Origin: Lachnospiraceae bacterium
GTDB lineage: Bacteria > Bacillota > Clostridia > Lachnospirales > Lachnospiraceae
Length of the DNA stretch: 59,589 nt
Assembly (NCBI GenBank): GCA_029053015.1
Contig: JAIDHX010000008.1
Coordinates: 1-59,589, forward strand
Direction: 5' to 3'
This document shows, piece by piece, positions 1 through 7,007 of this stretch (position 1 is the stretch's first letter; every line of letters begins with the position of its first letter). The notes beneath the pieces were generated by a model. It ran no database searches and had not been told where the DNA came from. It worked only from the letters and a program-made list of their open reading frames with translations. A program made the position numbers and the translations under genes.

Positions 1-420
1 GCAGGCAGGCTGTATGATAAAGTCGGGATCAAACCGCTGTTTGTTGTGGGAACAGGTTTATTTGCAGTATATTCGGTAATGGGCTTCTTATTCTCGCAGA
101 ATACATCAATTATATATATAGCTGTTGTATTTGCAGTACAGACGGTTGCAATGTCATCTTTAAATTCACCGACAACTGCAATGGCTCTGAGTGGGCTTGA
201 AGGAAAGGAACGAGTTGATGGCAGTGCAATCTTTAACACACTGAGGCAGATCTCAAGTTCGCTCGCCTCCACGCTTGCTGTGCTAATCTACACATTGATA
301 GGCAGTAATTTGCCAGCTATCAGTGGTGTATATGTATATTTCGGACTTGTGACGATAGCCATAGCTGTTGCTGTAATTTTATATCTTAAAGCTGAAAGTA
401 AAAAATCAGACAGAAAATGA
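1..420 (+). CDS. DHA2-type MFS drug efflux transporter, C-terminal part
   Basis: The reading frame is open from base 1, so the gene starts left of the window; the visible 139 residues are the last transmembrane segments. The first codons read GRLYDKVGIKPLF, the cytoplasmic loop motif typical of the 14-TM DHA2 (EmrB/QacA-like) proton-driven exporters. Two or three hydrophobic helices follow, then a helix containing NTLRQISSSLASTLAVL and a basic tail ending in KKSDRK. The role would be export of toxic compounds across the cytoplasmic membrane; substrate cannot be read. The next features are mobile-element pieces, so the pump may be element cargo. Family call is firm, specificity is not. Confidence 0.8.
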   Translation, partial: AGRLYDKVGIKPLFVVGTGLFAVYSVMGFLFSQNTSIIYIAVVFAVQTVAMSSLNSPTTAMALSGLEGKERVDGSAIFNTLRQISSSLASTLAVLIYTLIGSNLPAISGVYVYFGLVTIAIAVAVILYLKAESKKSDRK

Positions 421-431
421 TACCTTGTTAA

Positions 432-683
432 ATTCTCAATTACAATGCAGGAGAACAGACCGCCACCCTCTATACAAGGGATAAAGCGGTCATGCGGAAG
501 CTTGACACGCTTGTTGCCGACTTTCCCGACATATACAAGCTGACAGGGCAGGACGAGGTATCTAAGACCTATTCCTTTCCGAAATCATATGTTAGCTACC
601 GTAAGCCGAGGGCAGTCAGTACCGAGCAGAGGGAACGGGCAAGGCAGATGATGATTGCTAATAATAAGGCAAAGGGAGATTAA
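432..683 (+). pseudogene. Fragment of a conjugative-element accessory gene
   Basis: The frame opens right after a stop at 429-431, has no start or ribosome site at its beginning and reads YNAGEQTATLYTRDKAVMRK, DIYKLTGQDEVSKTYSFPKS and VSYRKPR up to the TAA at 681-683. I recognise this as the kind of small protein that recurs in integrative conjugative elements of gut Firmicutes; the function of the family is unknown to me. An internal ATG at 492 lacks a convincing ribosome site. The 5' end appears lost by rearrangement next to the efflux gene. Alternative: a short translated protein from 492 (63 residues). Confidence 0.6.
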
Positions 684-770
684 GCAAAATTTAATGGAAT
701 TGTGTATGTCTTTGTGGTAAGATAATGACATTGCACAATTCTACAAATTGGTATTTGTGGGGGTAAAGAC

Positions 771-1358
771 ATGAAAGATTTTATTTTTGTTACGGGAGCA
801 AGTGGTATAGGTAAAACTACTTTAGCTAACGGGCTGCTTGAGCGCTATAAAACGACGTGTATAGAACAGCATATGGTGCCTGAATTTATTTCACGAGATG
901 GCAGCGAGCCAATGACTGGAGAGCTTGAAGAACTCACTTGCTGGGAAAATCAGGTGGCAATGCTTATGTGCTTTCATAAGCTTGGTTATAAAAATATAAT
1001 TGCTTCTGATATTGATGATTTAAGAACGGCTGATATCCCTATTGTTTTTCGAGGAACTGATTTTATCACAATAAAACTCATATGCAGTGATTTGCATCAA
1101 ATTCAGGAACAGATGAGAAGCCGCCCCAATAATGGACTTATAGATTTTGAACTACAAAAAAGAATGAACGAAAAAAATATTAAGCGAAGTCCTCTTATTA
1201 ACGAAGTAGAAATTGATGTTGCGGGTAAATCAATCGGAGAAGTACTTGAAGAATCAATAAATATTATTGAGACTACTCCTTCCTGTTTTGATTATGAATA
1301 CGCAAAACCTCCAAAAGAAATGTTTTATTCATGGGTTTTTGCGAATGGATTAAGATAA
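771..1358 (+). CDS. P-loop NTPase (AAA/kinase-like), 195 residues
   Basis: Residues 8-16 read TGASGIGKT, a Walker A nucleotide-binding loop directly after the first beta strand, as in small nucleoside or nucleotide kinases and AAA ATPases. The middle holds a possible Walker B-like strand (NIIASDIDDL, about residue 76) and a charged helix (KRMNEKNIK) that could be the lid of a kinase. No specific family signature is visible. GGGGG upstream of ATG 771 is an acceptable ribosome site. It is AT-rich and lies between mobile-element fragments, so it is probably cargo. Could be a kinase of a small molecule or an ATP-binding resistance protein; function unassigned. Confidence 0.6.
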   Translation: MKDFIFVTGASGIGKTTLANGLLERYKTTCIEQHMVPEFISRDGSEPMTGELEELTCWENQVAMLMCFHKLGYKNIIASDIDDLRTADIPIVFRGTDFITIKLICSDLHQIQEQMRSRPNNGLIDFELQKRMNEKNIKRSPLINEVEIDVAGKSIGEVLEESINIIETTPSCFDYEYAKPPKEMFYSWVFANGLR

Positions 1359-1418
1359 CTTCTCATTTGTCGGGAAGTTGCAAAAAGTGAAAAATCGGAA
1401 TTTCATAAGGAGAGGATA

Positions 1419-2090
1419 ATGGTTAAAGAAGTAAAATGGACAAAATATTTATGGCTGAGTTTACTTTCATTTGGAGCATTTATGCTTGAATATCTGTCAA
1501 TATTTGTAATTGAAGTTATATTTCTGCATGTAGATATACAGAATTATACAACGCACCAAAGAAACATTCATTGCATCATAATGGTTTTTATATGGGCGTT
1601 TTTCATTAGTGTTCTTCTGATTTTTTCAAGGAAATATTATCATTTTCCGATAAGCGGAAACAAAAGGGAGAAGATTTCTTTGAAAAATTGGATAGTAATA
1701 CTTGCTTGCTTCATTGGCTGTAAAATTATCACTTTCATTGATTGGCATACATTAAAGTTCATTGGAGAAGCACAGGGTAAAACCGTATTCCAATTTTGCG
1801 TGCAGTATTTATACTATATATTTGAAGTAATGCTTGTCATTCTAATCATAATATATGGGCAAAAAGCGATTGAAACCTTGTTGAAAAAAGAGAGTTCAAT
1901 TCCTTTTGGCGGTATTATATTGGCTATGACATGGGGAGCGTTTCATTTCGTATCAAGAGGAGTAGGACTTGAAATATGGAACGGAATTTCTACTATGATA
2001 TTTTCTGTTCTTAGCGGAGTAATGTATTTAAGATTAAACAGGAAATGCTTGTATAGCTATCTTTTCATCGCTATAGGTTATTTACTATAA
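1419..2090 (+). CDS. CPBP-like integral membrane protein (possibly degenerate)
   Basis: 223 residues with about seven hydrophobic segments and a good ribosome site (AAGGAGAGG) before ATG 1419. Near residue 170 the segment AMTWGAFHFVSRG resembles the second motif of the CPBP/Abi intramembrane protease family (small residue, then FxxxH inside a helix). The first family motif, EExxxR, is not recognisable, so catalytic competence is doubtful. Such proteins act in the membrane in prenyl-protein-type proteolysis or in bacteriocin self-immunity. The base composition is AT-rich like its left neighbours, suggesting transfer with them. Alternative: an unrelated polytopic protein with chance similarity. 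Confidence 0.5.
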   Translation: MVKEVKWTKYLWLSLLSFGAFMLEYLSIFVIEVIFLHVDIQNYTTHQRNIHCIIMVFIWAFFISVLLIFSRKYYHFPISGNKREKISLKNWIVILACFIGCKIITFIDWHTLKFIGEAQGKTVFQFCVQYLYYIFEVMLVILIIIYGQKAIETLLKKESSIPFGGIILAMTWGAFHFVSRGVGLEIWNGISTMIFSVLSGVMYLRLNRKCLYSYLFIAIGYLL

Positions 2091-2156
2091 CTTCCTGTTT
2101 GTTGGAAAAAATCAAGACAGAAAAATGATATGAAAACTGAATATTGTTTACCTTTT

Positions 2157-2197
2157 GGTAGCGATTTATTTTAACAGTAAATCAGCTACCTTTTTTA
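2157..2197 (+). terminator. Rho-independent terminator
   Basis: GGTAGCGATTTA pairs with TAAATC-A-GCTACC and is followed by a T run (TTTTTTATTTT). It lies after the CPBP-like gene and before the relaxase fragment. Because it sits just ahead of a coding fragment it could also be an attenuator of the old mobilisation operon. Confidence 0.7.
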
Positions 2198-2242
2198 TTT
2201 TCGGAACTATCAACACAGCACAGAAAGAATGAGGTATCAGAA

Positions 2243-2407
2243 ATGATTGAAAACAAAAATGACGCAAGCACACGTTTTTCAATAGTCAGGCGGAGCAAGG
2301 GGCAGTCGGCAGTTGAGAAAGCGTCCTATATCAGCAGGAGCATCCTTGTCAGCGAGAGCGACAAAGGACAGCGCAATCTCCATTTGATAGAGGAGCTGGC
2401 TGATTAA
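2243..2407 (+). pseudogene. MobA/MobL relaxase, N-terminal fragment
   Basis: From ATG 2243 the frame reads SIVRRSKGQSAVEKASYISR, close to the conserved start of MobA/MobL-type relaxases of mobilisable elements, where the strand SIVKRSxGxSAV is followed by a helix carrying AAYRSG or ASYISR. After about 30 residues it breaks into KGQRNLHLIEELAD and stops at TAA 2405-2407. The HxH metal triad and catalytic Tyr region are absent, so the 54-residue product cannot nick DNA. AGAATGAGGTATCAGAA upstream contains a weak ribosome site. It marks the left flank of the carbohydrate locus as former mobile-element backbone. Confidence 0.65.
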
Positions 2408-2456
2408 GTATCTAACCAATTAGGAAGTACTGAACTGTGTCTGAGAGATGAAAAAC

Positions 2457-2498
2457 AAAAAACACAGACAGGGTGAAAAAATCTTGTCTGTGTTTTTC
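2457..2498. terminator. Bidirectional terminator hairpin
   Basis: AAAACACAGACA (about 2459-2470) pairs with TGTCTGTGTTTT (about 2485-2496) around a loop of about 14 bases, with A and T runs on both sides. It can end transcription from the relaxase remnant on the plus strand and from the GH1 gene on the minus strand, which ends at 2533. The other bases between 2408 and 2532 show nothing recognisable. Confidence 0.75.
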
Positions 2499-2532
2499 TG
2501 ATTGAAAGCAATGAATCAGTATTCTGGTTATA

Positions 2533-3819
2533 TTAACCTCGATAGCTGCCTAAAAACTTTAGGCTCGGTTTAGGGGAACGGGTCTGGGTAGAGCGATCCA
2601 CAGCGATGAGGCCGAAGGTCATACTATAGCCTTTTTGCCACTCAAAATTATCTAACAAACTCCAGTACATATATCCCTTAACGGGAAGCCCATCTTCCAG
2701 ACAGCGATGCACACCGGCCAGCGCCTGCTCGATAAAAGCCACACGGCGGGAATCATCTGCAGTGGCTATGCCATTTTCCGTCACCATCAGATCGCCTTTA
2801 AATTCCTTAGCCACCCGACGCAGCACATTTTCCAGCGCCTGGGGATAAAATTCGTAGTCCATCTGGGTCAATTCAGCGCCTTCCGGTGTGGGCAGGCTGC
2901 CATTTGCATCATGGCGGGCACGGGTGTAGTTTTGTACACCTAAGAAATCATCTTCTGCGATGGCTGGCAGATAGTGTGTGAATTCCTCGTTCCATTCCTT
3001 AGCAGCGCTTTCTTCACCGCCGGGCAAAGCCTGGATATCATGCAGGCTGAGTGTCAGCCCCACTTTTGTCTGAGGGCAAATCTCACGGATGACTGCCCGG
3101 GCGGCCTTATGGGCCTCCATCACCAGCTCATCACCACGTTCTGTGCGGGGGCTGGTGAAGCATTGGGGATTTTCCACGCCAAACACTGCCAGGTTTTCTT
3201 CTGCTGCACCACGCTGGTTAGCCATCATCTTTTCAAGGTTCATGCCCATCTGTACGCTGCCATCTGATTTCCCGGCAGCCCCCATTTTAGCCATCATTTG
3301 CTGCATATAGCGCTTCGCGATAGCAGCTACCTGTACGCCCATATTTGCTTCATTAATGGTGCAGACGTAGTGCAGCTCATTTCCCAACTGCTCCATTATG
3401 TAGCGCGTGTAGCGGGCAAAATCAGCAGGAGTGGTCTCGGCTTCCCATCCGCCTTTGGAGATCAGCCACTTAGGACTGCTGAAATGATGCAGGGTGACAA
3501 TGGGTTCCAGCCCATGTGCTTTACAACAGGTGATGACGTCTTTGTAATGCTGTGTGGCAGCAGCATCGAAAATACCTTCCTGGGGTTCGATACGCGCCCA
3601 CTCAATGGAAAAACGGTAGGCGGAGAGTCCGGCATCGGCTATCAGTTTGATATCTTCGGCATAGCGGTGGTAATGGTCAACAGCATCCAAACTGGGTTCC
3701 ACGTAGCTGGTATGCTGCATATGCTCCTGTGCCCAGCAATCATTGTTTGTATTGTTGCCCTCCACCTGGTGGGCGGCGGTGGCGACTCCTACGAGAAAAT
3801 CAGGTGCGAATTTTTGCAT
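2533..3819 (-). CDS. GH1 family beta-glycosidase (beta-glucosidase-like)
   Basis: Hydrolyses beta-linked glucosides or galactosides, probably after uptake, since there is no signal peptide. The start is placed at 3819 because AGGAG lies 8 bases upstream and the protein then opens with the family N-terminus FLVGVATAAHQVEG; an in-frame ATG at 3912 would add 31 atypical residues. 428 residues, somewhat short for GH1. The acid/base Glu is E157 (TINEA, where most members have TFNEP) and the nucleophile is E348 (VTENG). C-terminal YWSLLDNFEW is the aglycone-site motif. An insertion rich in Met and Ala (about 168-212) follows the acid/base strand. It is divergent from the GPH symporter at 4084 and shares its promoter region. 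Confidence 0.93.
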   Translation of the reverse strand: MQKFAPDFLVGVATAAHQVEGNNTNNDCWAQEHMQHTSYVEPSLDAVDHYHRYAEDIKLIADAGLSAYRFSIEWARIEPQEGIFDAAATQHYKDVITCCKAHGLEPIVTLHHFSSPKWLISKGGWEAETTPADFARYTRYIMEQLGNELHYVCTINEANMGVQVAAIAKRYMQQMMAKMGAAGKSDGSVQMGMNLEKMMANQRGAAEENLAVFGVENPQCFTSPRTERGDELVMEAHKAARAVIREICPQTKVGLTLSLHDIQALPGGEESAAKEWNEEFTHYLPAIAEDDFLGVQNYTRARHDANGSLPTPEGAELTQMDYEFYPQALENVLRRVAKEFKGDLMVTENGIATADDSRRVAFIEQALAGVHRCLEDGLPVKGYMYWSLLDNFEWQKGYSMTFGLIAVDRSTQTRSPKPSLKFLGSYRG

Positions 3820-4083
3820 GATAGTGCTCCTTTCTGCTTTTTTGCTTTGCGCCGGATAGCGCTTGATCTGATGAAAAAAGTGTAACGCATACAGAGAGTT
3901 TTGTGTGGTCAAAAATTTAGAATTATGTTCAAATTTTTATAAGGTTATTATGGAATTTATAAATTTCATTAAAAAACGAACATTGTTTATAATTTTAGAA
4001 TGCGTGGAGTATGGAAGACTGTTACAATCAAAACACCATAAACGTGACCGCTGTTATGCGGAATAAAAAAGGAGGAAATTGTA
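3820..4083. promoter_or_regulatory. Divergent control region of GH1 and symporter genes
   Basis: 264 bp, very AT-rich in the middle. TCAAAAATTTAG (3909-3920) and GTTTATAATTTTA (3985-3997) recur, in inverted orientation, in the other divergent region between the AraC gene and GH2 (CTAATTTTTGA at 6942-6952, TAAAATTATAAAC at 6925-6937). This makes them candidate operator pieces for the local AraC regulator. AAAAGGAGGAAATTGTA gives the symporter a strong ribosome site. Exact -35/-10 boxes are not clear to me. Confidence 0.45.
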
Positions 4084-5556
4084 ATGTCTAGTAAGAACAA
4101 ACCTACCCAGAGTGAAATTGATGGTGTCCAGTATCGTCAGGCAAAACTTTGGCAAATCATCCTGCAAGCCTGCAACGCATTGGTGGGTATGAGTGTCTAC
4201 TCCCTCATCGGCCTGGCTACCTACAGTGGCAATATAGGTTACGGAATCGCCACCATAACGGTGGGCAGTATCGCAGCATTTTCCCGCATCCTGGACGGTA
4301 TCACGGATCCGCTGCTGGCTTTCGTGTATGATCGGGTAGAGACCCGCTTTGGTAAGCTGCGTGTGCTGATGATTAGTGGCTTTCTCATCGAGGCTATCGC
4401 TCTTCTGTGTATGTTCAACTTCCTGTCCAGCAAGGGCTTTGGTATTATTGTGTTTACAGCCACGTACATTCTCTATGTGATTGGCTATACTATCTCCAAT
4501 ATGACAGCCCAGACCCTGCCTGCCATTATGACCAATGACCCCAAGCAGCGTCCCACCATCGGTGTATGGACCACCGCATTCAACTATCTGGTGCCAATGG
4601 TTCTTAACATTGTACTCACCATGGTGCTGCTGCCCATGTTCGGGAATGAGTACAATCAGGGTTTTCTGTCTGCTGCCTGCTGGGTGTGTATCGCCATGGG
4701 CGCTGTGGGTACTATTTTAGTGTGTATCGGCATCAGTGAGTTTGATAAGCCCGAGTATTTTAAAGGCACCACCAAGACTCAGGAGCGATTGAAGTTTAAA
4801 GATATGTGGGATGTTTTGGCCCACAACCGCCCCCTGCAGTGTTACATTGCTGCCAATGCCTCTGATAAAATTGCTCAGCAGACCACAACACAGGCTGTCA
4901 TAAATACCCTCATCAATGGTATCCTCATCGGCAATATGCAGCTGGCCACCATGCTTACTGTTATCAGTATGCTTCCCTCTATCCTTTTTGCCGGCTTCGG
5001 CGCGCGGTATGCCGGCAGGCACGGCAGTAAGAAAGGTATTGTTACCTGGACCTATGTCAGCATGATCATTGCTTTTGTGACGTTTGGCTTTTTTGTAATT
5101 ATTGATCCTAAACAGATCGGTGTAATGATGAGTCCGGCTATGATCGTCTATGTGCTGCTTACTTTGGTTCAGAATGGCTCTAACATGTGTATTACAACTT
5201 CTGTCAACTCTTTCATGGCAGACACCATAGATTATGAGCTGGACCGCAGCGGTAAGTACATCCCTGCTGTAGTCACCGGTACTTACAGCCTGATTGATAA
5301 GCTCATCACCTCTGTCAGCGCTGTCATTGCAACCGGCGCAGTGGCTATAGTAGGTTATACCACCACCATGCCTCAACCGGAGGATCCTTCCACTCCCGGT
5401 ATCTTCTGGGTTGCCATGGCTGTAAAATTTGGCCTGCCTATCATTGGCTGGATTATCACACTGGTTGCAATGAAGTTTTGTCCGTTGTCCAAGGAGGAGA
5501 TGGTCAATGTGCAGAAGCGTATTGCTGATAAGAAGGCAGCACTGAGGGTTTCCTGA
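4084..5556 (+). CDS. GPH family (MelB/GusB-type) glycoside:cation symporter
   Basis: 490-residue protein with twelve predicted membrane helices and the features of the GPH (glycoside-pentoside-hexuronide:cation) branch: DPLLAFVYDRVETRFGK near residue 76 matches the family loop after helix 2 (D-P-xx-G/A-xxxDR), and FMADTIDYELDRSGKYIPA near 377 matches the central cytoplasmic signature. It should import a glycoside or uronide with Na+ or H+. The family includes the glucuronide carrier GusB and melibiose carrier MelB; the substrate cannot be told from sequence. It stands between two intracellular glycosidases, GH1 and GH2, and has an excellent ribosome site. The locus has no ABC or PTS alternative, so this is its only visible uptake route. 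Confidence 0.92.
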   Translation: MSSKNKPTQSEIDGVQYRQAKLWQIILQACNALVGMSVYSLIGLATYSGNIGYGIATITVGSIAAFSRILDGITDPLLAFVYDRVETRFGKLRVLMISGFLIEAIALLCMFNFLSSKGFGIIVFTATYILYVIGYTISNMTAQTLPAIMTNDPKQRPTIGVWTTAFNYLVPMVLNIVLTMVLLPMFGNEYNQGFLSAACWVCIAMGAVGTILVCIGISEFDKPEYFKGTTKTQERLKFKDMWDVLAHNRPLQCYIAANASDKIAQQTTTQAVINTLINGILIGNMQLATMLTVISMLPSILFAGFGARYAGRHGSKKGIVTWTYVSMIIAFVTFGFFVIIDPKQIGVMMSPAMIVYVLLTLVQNGSNMCITTSVNSFMADTIDYELDRSGKYIPAVVTGTYSLIDKLITSVSAVIATGAVAIVGYTTTMPQPEDPSTPGIFWVAMAVKFGLPIIGWIITLVAMKFCPLSKEEMVNVQKRIADKKAALRVS

Positions 5557-5594
5557 AGATATTTAGCGGCATGGGATGCTTGCATTTACATAAA

Positions 5595-5633
5595 AAAGGT
5601 GCCTGCCTCATGCATCGGGCAGGTACCTTTATA
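5595..5633. terminator. Terminator between convergent symporter and AraC genes
   Basis: AAAGGTGCCTGCC (5595-5607) pairs with GGGCAGGTACCTTT (5617-5630), with A-rich and T-rich flanks. It serves the convergent ends at 5556 (+) and 5648 (-). Confidence 0.85.
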
Positions 5634-5647
5634 ATAAATATCAGTTA

Positions 5648-6859
5648 TTATTTCATGACGGATGTTTTAAATTCCGCTGGAGATTTTCCGGTGACCTGCT
5701 TAAAACTCTGGCTGAAATGACTTCTGGTAGAAAAGCCCAGGCTGTTAGCGATTTCCTGTATGGATTGGTCAGTGTTCTGCAGAAGTAATTTAGCCCGTTC
5801 GATTTTGGCGAACTTTACATAATCGCTAAAAGAATACCCTGTCTCCTCACGGAATTTCTGGGTCAGATAGTATTCGCCATATCCGGCTATGAGAGCCAAG
5901 TCGGCAGCGCGAATGCGCTCATGCAGATGCATTTCAATATAATCTACACATTTTTGTACAGGGATACTTAGTTTGGGATTGGCATGCACCTTATGAACAC
6001 GATGGATAAAGTCATCATACATGCTGATGGGAATGGTCATCAGATCGTCCAGGGTGGCAGCGTTTTCCACACTTTGAATGTATGCATCACCAAGAGCATA
6101 TGCTTCCTCCGGTGAAAGACCGCCTTCGATTGCCGCCCGACAGACAATGGAGCAGAATACGTTGACAGTGGTTTTGCTCTGCCGCAAAGGATCCTTGCTT
6201 TGCAAAGGAACGCCGTTAGAAAGCATTTGTGATGTATTCAATGCAGCCTTGTAATCCAGATCGCCATTTCGGACCATTTGTAGCAAAGTCTGCTCCGCAG
6301 CCCAGACTTTATGTCGGTCGCGCTCTGTCGGAACAAGGACTTGTTTAGGGCTGCTGAGTGCTGCTGCGGTCTTTAAATCGCTGATTGCCAAGGATTGGCC
6401 GGTGAGACAGTAGTGCAGCATTAGTAGATATCGGCTGTATACCAAATAGGGCAAGGTGGGTATCCGGTACAGTGTCTGGATAAAATGGCGTTTCCATGCT
6501 ATGCTTACTTCTGACCCCAGATAGGAGCGGAATCCATTCTCAATGCTTTTCATGCTCACATCGGTATAGAAAAATGGTCCCAGGACCCATGCCCGGTAAG
6601 GTTCTTCATTTTGATATTCAAATGCTGCACCCCATACCAGACCAAGTCCACTGCCTAAGGTAACAGGATAGCCGGATTCCCGCCAATAGTCCAGCATCCG
6701 CTCCTTGCAGCCCAGAAAAGAAAAAGCGGTTGCGAGAAGTTCTTGCTCAGGGCAGTTGCTTTCCAGGAGATACCCATTTGTATCATAGCACCAAGTGTAG
6801 ATGTCGCTGCCGCAGCGAACTAACTCTTTGAAAAGGCTCATGTTTTGCAGAACATCCAT
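5648..6859 (-). CDS. AraC family transcriptional regulator of the glycoside locus
   Basis: 403 residues. The last hundred residues are a two-helix-turn-helix AraC DNA-binding domain: RIRAADLALIAGYGEYYLTQ, then SIQEIANSLGFSTRSHFSQS and the family end FKQVTGKSPAEF. The N-terminal 290 residues are not a simple cupin; they contain an aromatic-rich region (DIYTWCYDTNGYLLES near 19; AWVLGPFFYTD near 90) that probably senses the inducing sugar. It is transcribed away from GH2, whose promoter region it shares, and it lies between the symporter and the glycosidase operon, so control of both is likely. The two shared AT-rich motifs in the flanking promoter regions are candidate sites. Ligand unknown. 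Confidence 0.88.
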   Translation of the reverse strand: MDVLQNMSLFKELVRCGSDIYTWCYDTNGYLLESNCPEQELLATAFSFLGCKERMLDYWRESGYPVTLGSGLGLVWGAAFEYQNEEPYRAWVLGPFFYTDVSMKSIENGFRSYLGSEVSIAWKRHFIQTLYRIPTLPYLVYSRYLLMLHYCLTGQSLAISDLKTAAALSSPKQVLVPTERDRHKVWAAEQTLLQMVRNGDLDYKAALNTSQMLSNGVPLQSKDPLRQSKTTVNVFCSIVCRAAIEGGLSPEEAYALGDAYIQSVENAATLDDLMTIPISMYDDFIHRVHKVHANPKLSIPVQKCVDYIEMHLHERIRAADLALIAGYGEYYLTQKFREETGYSFSDYVKFAKIERAKLLLQNTDQSIQEIANSLGFSTRSHFSQSFKQVTGKSPAEFKTSVMK

Positions 6860-6924
6860 ATTTCGTCACAACCTTTCGTGGTTTATATGATCTATCATAC
6901 CACAAGTTGATACTTTTTGTGTAT

Positions 6925-6952
6925 TAAAATTATAAACTCTACTAATTTTTGA
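6925..6952. promoter_or_regulatory. Candidate AraC operator in the AraC-GH2 divergent region
   Basis: TAAAATTATAAAC (6925-6937), four bases, then CTAATTTTTGA (6942-6952). The reverse complements of these two blocks recur upstream of the symporter at 3985-3997 (exact, 13 bases) and 3909-3920 (one base inserted). The AT-rich composition weakens the case, but placement between a regulator and its presumed target supports it. Confidence 0.4.
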
Positions 6953-7007
6953 ACAAATGGTAAGTAAAATCAGATATTTAAAGTGATTACACTATTAGGA
7001 GGTTTCT

